A program made the position numbers and the translations under genes. From the NCBI GenBank assembly GCA_036788295.1, contig DAIQNR010000014.1, positions 21,924-85,923 on the forward strand: a stretch of DNA of 64,000 nt, in the 5' to 3' direction. This DNA is from JAHQVK01 sp036788295 (GTDB lineage: Bacteria; Myxococcota; Kuafuiibacteriia; Kuafuiibacteriales; Kuafuiibacteriaceae). How positions within the stretch are numbered: position 1 is the stretch's first letter; the number at the start of each line of letters is the position of its first letter. This document shows, in pieces, positions 59,714 to 64,000 of this stretch. The notes beneath the pieces were generated by a model. The model did not search any database and had not been told where the DNA came from. It saw only the letters and a program-made list of their open reading frames with translations.

Positions 59714-62206
59714 GTGAGGACCTCGCGCGGGCTCGTCGCCTCGCTCCTGCTCGTGGGCGGATGGGGGGAGGAGGCCGGGGCCCAGCCCTTTCGGGTGGAT
59801 CCGGCGCCGGCTGCGTTCTCGCCCCTTCCTTTGGCGACGGTGCTGACCACCGCCGCCGACGACGAGGTCTGGACGGTGGACCTGCCGTTTTCGTTTCGCT
59901 TCTTCGACGCCGCCTTCACCCAAGTGGTGGTGGACGCCAACGGCGGTCTCGCGTTTGCGCCGACCCGGGCCCTCGGCTTCGCAAACCGGGTCCCCGGCCA
60001 AGGCGTCGCGAGCTATGTGGCCCCGTTTTGGGACGATCTGCGGCTGTTCGCCGCCGCCAACGGCCGCATCGCCTGGGCGGTGGAGGGCTCTGCGCCGAGC
60101 CGCCGGTTCGGGGTCGAGTGGATCCGGGTCGGGCTCTTCGACGACCCGGCGGTCGAGCTGTCGTTTCGGGTGTGGCTGCACGAAGGCCGGCTCGGCCGCA
60201 TCGACTTCGAGTACGGCGAGGCCGTAGCGGGGACGTTCGACCCGGAAGCGACCATCGGCCTCACCGGACCGGCCTTCTCCGGACCGCTCGAGCTCGGAGG
60301 CTGCAGCCCCACCTGCGGCCTCGCGAGCTGGCCCGGGCCGGATCGGCGCATCACGCTCCGCCGCGACCGAGGCCCCGACTTGGCCATCGAGCGCCTCGAC
60401 GCCCCGGGGATCGTCGTCGCCGGACGTCCGGCGGCGGCCCGGCTCGAGGTCTTCAACGACCACGGCGTCAACCTCGGCCCGTTCTTCGCCGTGCTCGATC
60501 TGCCCGGCGGCGAGCGCGTAGGCCAGCTGCGGACCACGGTCGGGGCCTTCACCGGCACCGTCCTCGAGATCCCGTTCACCGTGCCCGCCGGCGCCTCGGG
60601 CCGTACGACGATCGTCGCGACGCTCGACCCGGCACAGGAGATCCAAGACGTGGACCGGACCAACAACCGGGCCGAGACCACGGTCGGCGTGCTCCCCGCC
60701 GGGGCGAACCTCGCGGTGGCCGGCGTGGGGACAGACCGGCTTCGGGCCGCCGCCGGCAGCACGATCGCGGTCAGCGTCCGGGTCGAGAGCAACGGGGCCC
60801 TGGCCTCGCTGCCAGCGGAGCTGGTGGTCGCGCTGTCCTCGAACCGGGTCATCACCGAGCGGGACCTCGAGCTCTCACGGGTCGCTCTTCTCCCGCTCGA
60901 GCCGGGGGAGTCCGCCGAGCGGAGCTTGGTCGTCGCCTTGCCGGAGAACCTCTCTTCCGGCCCGTGGTTCCTGGGCGCGCGGATCGTCGCCGCGACCCTC
61001 GACGTGGATCCCACGGACGACGCCGCTGCCGCAGACGCGCCGATCGTGGTGGACGGCGTAGGCCTCCAGGTCATCGCCGGGGACCTCCCGGCCGCGTACG
61101 TCGGGGCCGAGTACCGGGTCGAGCTCGCAGCGGCGGGAGTGGGGCCCACGGGCCGGGCCCGGTGGCGGCTCGACGGGGGGGAGCTCCCGGCCGGTCTCTC
61201 GCTCGGCGAAGACGGAACCGTGTTCGGCACGCCCGAGGCCCCGGGATCGACCCGCTTCACCGTGCGGGCCGAGGCAGCGAGCGGCTCGGCGACCGGTGAT
61301 TTCGGGCTCGACGTCCTCCGGTCCGGCGCCCCGCTCTCCGTCCCGATCGCCGCCCTCCCCACCGGCTCGGTGGGCCGCCCGTACCGGGCCGAGATCCCGC
61401 TCGTGGGCCAGGGCGCGGTCGACGCCAGCGTCACCATGACCGGCGTTCCGGCTGGGCTGTCGGCCGCTGGCGCGGTGCTCGCCGGGATCCCGACCGAGCC
61501 AGGACGGTTCGAGGTCGAAGTCGGCGCGACCTCCGGCGAGCAACGGGCGCAGCGCGCGGTCGCGCTCGAGATCCGGGACGGAGGGCCGCTGCGCCTTCAC
61601 CTGTCCTTTCCCCCCGCGTCCGCGGGGGCACCGGTGTCGCTGCCGCTACCGGCGCGGGGCGGGGTGGATCCGCTGTCCTTTGCCGGCCGAGGGCTCCCAG
61701 ACGGGCTCACGGTCACGCCGGGCGGGCGGCTCGAAGGGGTTTCGCCACGCCCCGGCCGGTACCGGTTCGAGGTGGAGGTCCGGGACGCCGAGGGCGACAG
61801 GGACGAACGGACGGCCGTTTTCGACGTCGAAGCCGCGTCCGGGGACGGCCCCCCGTTTGCGCCGTCCCTGCCGGTGGCCGTGCGGGGCGCCGCGTACCGG
61901 GCGCTCGTCACCGCGGAGGGAGCCGTCGTCGAGCGCCGCGAGGGGCGATGGCCGGCCGGGCTCGAGGAAGAGGCAAGCGAAGGCGGGCTGCTCATCAGCG
62001 GGGTCCCGACCGAGGCCGGGCGCTTCGAGCAGTGGCTGGTGGCGGTGGACCCTTTGGGGCGGGAGCGGGCGGCGGTGGCGACGCTCGTCGTTCGCGACGG
62101 CCCCGTAGCCCCGTCCGGGGGGTGCCGAACCGCCCCGGCGGGCTTCGGTCTCGGGCCGCTTCTCTGGGTGGGTTTGGGGGGGTTCGCCCGGCGTCGGAAG
62201 CGGTGA
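59714..62206 (+). CDS. Surface protein with CARDB and Ig-like repeats and MYXO-CTERM-like tail
   Basis: An 830-residue exported protein with a signal peptide (VRTSRGLVASLLLVGG). After an N-terminal beta sandwich with YVAPFWDDL, it has CARDB-type adhesion-like domains (~230-450; AAARLEVFNDHGVNLGPF..., IQDVDRTNNRAE) and several 'putative Ig' units (GLSAAGAVLAGIPTEPGRFEV). The C-terminus reads GGCRTAP, then a ~15-residue hydrophobic stretch, then ARRRKR, the layout of MYXO-CTERM sorting tails: Gly-Cys, helix, Arg cluster. It should be anchored at the cell surface by the myxosortase route. GTG start. Followed by a related gene after 95 bases. Confidence 0.85.
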   Translation: MRTSRGLVASLLLVGGWGEEAGAQPFRVDPAPAAFSPLPLATVLTTAADDEVWTVDLPFSFRFFDAAFTQVVVDANGGLAFAPTRALGFANRVPGQGVASYVAPFWDDLRLFAAANGRIAWAVEGSAPSRRFGVEWIRVGLFDDPAVELSFRVWLHEGRLGRIDFEYGEAVAGTFDPEATIGLTGPAFSGPLELGGCSPTCGLASWPGPDRRITLRRDRGPDLAIERLDAPGIVVAGRPAAARLEVFNDHGVNLGPFFAVLDLPGGERVGQLRTTVGAFTGTVLEIPFTVPAGASGRTTIVATLDPAQEIQDVDRTNNRAETTVGVLPAGANLAVAGVGTDRLRAAAGSTIAVSVRVESNGALASLPAELVVALSSNRVITERDLELSRVALLPLEPGESAERSLVVALPENLSSGPWFLGARIVAATLDVDPTDDAAAADAPIVVDGVGLQVIAGDLPAAYVGAEYRVELAAAGVGPTGRARWRLDGGELPAGLSLGEDGTVFGTPEAPGSTRFTVRAEAASGSATGDFGLDVLRSGAPLSVPIAALPTGSVGRPYRAEIPLVGQGAVDASVTMTGVPAGLSAAGAVLAGIPTEPGRFEVEVGATSGEQRAQRAVALEIRDGGPLRLHLSFPPASAGAPVSLPLPARGGVDPLSFAGRGLPDGLTVTPGGRLEGVSPRPGRYRFEVEVRDAEGDRDERTAVFDVEAASGDGPPFAPSLPVAVRGAAYRALVTAEGAVVERREGRWPAGLEEEASEGGLLISGVPTEAGRFEQWLVAVDPLGRERAAVATLVVRDGPVAPSGGCRTAPAGFGLGPLLWVGLGGFARRRKR

Positions 62207-62301
62207 CCCCGCTCGATTCATCCGCCGACGGTTTTTTTTCGCAATCGAACGCCGACGGTCTGGGAGCAGAATCGGGGCTGGGATAGAAGCATCGGCTAGC
62301 C

Positions 62302-64000
62302 ATGCATCGCCGCTTCGCAATTCCCTGGATTCTGCCCGCCCTCACCTTGGGCTCGGCTTTCCCGGCGTTGGCCCAGTCCGGGTCCCCGCTCTATTCGGTG
62401 CGGGATCGTCCAGCGCCGTTCATCCCGATCGAGAACATTCCCGGAGTCACCCAGGTCCAGCAGCGGACCACCAACAACTCGTTCTCGCTGTTCCGAAACC
62501 AGCCCATCGGCTTCTCGTTTCAGTGGGGGGGCCAGACCTACACCCAGTACGGCTTCTCGGTGAAGGGCTGGATCGGTCTCGAGAACATGGGGAGTCCTCC
62601 GTTTTCGGGGGCGCCCAACAACGAGCCCACCAGCCGCGACACCACCTTCGGTCCCGTGCTCGCCCCGTTCTGGGACAACCACCAGCTCGTCACCGTGAAG
62701 ACCGGCCTCATCGGGACGGCGCCGCAGCAAATCCGGGTCATCGAGTGGGGCCCGTGGACCAACGGTGGCACCGCGCGCATGCAGGTCTGGCTGTACGAGG
62801 AGCGCTCGCGGGCGGACTTCCGGTACGGGGGCACGGTCAACGGGCCAAATGTCGCCACGATGGGCTTTCTCGGCCGACCCGGCGAACCCCGGGGGGCCGT
62901 CCGGCCATGCGCCGACACCGCGAACTGCTCCGCCGCCGACTTCAACGCGCTGAGCGAGCGATTCGTCGCCATCGACGCCGACCGCGGGCCCGACCTGCTC
63001 GCGCTCGGCGTCACCGCCCCCGAGTTCGCGACGCTCGGAGTCCCGGTCCGGGTCCCGGTTCGGATCGGCAACGACCACCGAAACGCGCTCGGCCCGTTCG
63101 ACGTCGCCATCTTCGCGAGCCGCACCCCCGACGGAGAAAACGCCCAGGAGGTCGGCCGCGCCCAAGTTGCGCTCGCCGGCTTCACCGAGCGTGACGTCCA
63201 GGTGGAGGTGAACCCCGTCCCGGCGCTCGGAGAAACCAGCTACTGGCTCTGGGCCGACGTGAACCCGGAGCGGTCGCTGAGCGAGGTGGAGTTCGACAAC
63301 AACCGAGTGCGCTCGGAGACCCGCGTGCGGCTGCTCCCCCAGCGGCCCGACCTCCGGGTCGATCGGGTGGACTTCAATCCCCGCCGGGTCTCGGCCGGCC
63401 AGCAAGTGAACCTGCAGGTCACCGTCCGCAATGCCGGATCGCTCGCCGCGGACGGGGTGCCGGTGGCGTTCCTGTTGTCCACCAACCCGGTCATCACCCC
63501 GACCGACCGGGAACTCCGCCGCCAGAACGTCAGCCTCACCCCCGGCCAGAGCCGCACGCTCGAGCAAACGGTCACCATCCCCCAGGCTACCAATTCCGGG
63601 ACCTTCTACCTCGGGGCGTTCATCGACCCCGCGGCGACGGTCGAGGAGGTGACGAAGGCGAACAACGGGCTCGCCGCCGTGCGGACCATCGAGGTGCTCG
63701 GCGGCAGCGTCGGGGTGCTGACCCGCGTGCTCCCCGAGGCCCGCGTGGGTGAGACCTACGTCGCCCTGCTCGTCGGCGCCGGCGGCAGCGGAGCGTTCCG
63801 GTGGGAGGTCACCCAGGGCATGCTCCCTCGGGGGCTCGGCATCGTCGCCGCCACTGGGGAGTTCTTTGGGCGGCCGCTCGGAACCGGTTGCGAGACCTTC
63901 ACCGTGCGGATGACGGACCAGGCAGACGCAACCCAGACGGCAACGCAGCCCCTCGAGCTGTGCGTGTCCGAGCGAAGCCAGCCGCTCACCATCGTCACCC
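62302..64000 (+). CDS. Paralogous CARDB surface protein (3' partial)
   Basis: The open frame starts at the ATG at 62302 and runs off the right edge (566 codons visible). It has a signal peptide (MHRRFAIPWILPALTLGSAF). The N-terminal domain contains VLAPFWDNHQL, mirroring APFWDDL in the preceding gene, and CARDB-like repeats follow (LLALGVTAPEFATLGVPV..., VRNAGSLAADGVPVAFLLS, NPVITPTDREL, VTKANNGLA). The order and wording show it to be a tandem paralogue of the previous gene. The C-terminus and any sorting tail lie beyond the window. A direct repeat of CGCCGACGGT sits at 62223-62232 and 62250-62259 upstream. Confidence 0.88.
   Translation, partial: MHRRFAIPWILPALTLGSAFPALAQSGSPLYSVRDRPAPFIPIENIPGVTQVQQRTTNNSFSLFRNQPIGFSFQWGGQTYTQYGFSVKGWIGLENMGSPPFSGAPNNEPTSRDTTFGPVLAPFWDNHQLVTVKTGLIGTAPQQIRVIEWGPWTNGGTARMQVWLYEERSRADFRYGGTVNGPNVATMGFLGRPGEPRGAVRPCADTANCSAADFNALSERFVAIDADRGPDLLALGVTAPEFATLGVPVRVPVRIGNDHRNALGPFDVAIFASRTPDGENAQEVGRAQVALAGFTERDVQVEVNPVPALGETSYWLWADVNPERSLSEVEFDNNRVRSETRVRLLPQRPDLRVDRVDFNPRRVSAGQQVNLQVTVRNAGSLAADGVPVAFLLSTNPVITPTDRELRRQNVSLTPGQSRTLEQTVTIPQATNSGTFYLGAFIDPAATVEEVTKANNGLAAVRTIEVLGGSVGVLTRVLPEARVGETYVALLVGAGGSGAFRWEVTQGMLPRGLGIVAATGEFFGRPLGTGCETFTVRMTDQADATQTATQPLELCVSERSQPLTIVT

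Noticed and set aside
1..64000. Prophage, integrated element, CRISPR array or transposon
   Set aside because: I found no integrase, transposase, terminal repeat, regularly spaced direct repeats or cas gene, and codon bias is uniform.

Overview
The window looks like a chromosomal scaffold piece from a very G+C-rich member of the Myxococcota or a close deltaproteobacterial relative. The signs are strong G/C bias at third codon positions, many GTG starts, many Cys-rich or DAG-rich lipoproteins, a Hanks-type Ser/Thr kinase, and a surface protein ending in a MYXO-CTERM-like Gly-Cys / membrane helix / Arg-cluster tail. A 100-base run of N at 49499-49598 shows that it is a draft assembly. I see no tRNA, rRNA, CRISPR array, insertion sequence or phage block. 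Genes are packed tightly, with several ATGA or GTGA stop/start overlaps.

Region by region. 1-3.2 kb: a left-truncated phospholipase-D/DEDD-exonuclease fusion, a DTW-domain tRNA-modifying enzyme and an XPB-type helicase. 3.4-7.6 kb: both subunits of methylmalonyl-CoA mutase. 7.6-12.7 kb, minus strand: rlmN, a parallel beta-helix lipoprotein, a small heavy-metal-associated lipoprotein and a double universal-stress protein. 12.8-17.6 kb: a lipoprotein, a LuxR-type HTH protein with a basic tail, a NUDIX hydrolase, a short-chain dehydrogenase and an ABC-F ATPase. 17.6-22.0 kb, minus strand: a c-type cytochrome with 30 CxxCH motifs, translationally coupled to an outer-membrane beta-barrel candidate. 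22.2-27.8 kb: an EgtD-like methyltransferase, a HAD-like protein, and a GCS2-CBS / AstE-like pair. 27.8-34.3 kb: a small membrane protein, a Ser/Thr kinase, a lipoprotein, a GT-C membrane glycosyltransferase and a UDP-glucuronate decarboxylase homologue. 34.3-40.1 kb: recD, rsmE, an alpha/beta hydrolase, a 550-base non-coding interval folding into a 6S-like RNA and a second hairpin, and a GNAT-nitrilase fusion. 40.2-46.8 kb: two coupled large lipoproteins of unknown role. 46.9-50.1 kb: a CrtI-type desaturase and an ECF sigma factor coupled to a membrane protein. 50.1-54.7 kb: a glyoxylate-shunt locus, with a divergent regulator followed by aceB and aceA. 54.7-64.0 kb: an outer-membrane barrel, an uncharacterised protein, an SDR, an M61 peptidase with a deoxynucleoside kinase, and two related CARDB-type surface proteins, the second running off the right end.

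How the parts may work together. Methylmalonyl-CoA mutase and the glyoxylate shunt would let the cell grow on acetate, propionate and fatty acids, and the regulator next to aceBA belongs to a family linked to short-chain acyl-CoA sensing. The 30-heme cytochrome plus barrel suggests electron transfer at or across the outer membrane. The items I think most worth follow-up are that cytochrome pair, the structured RNA interval at 38.1-38.5 kb, the 2.1 + 4.5 kb lipoprotein pair, and the nuclease/helicase group at the left edge.
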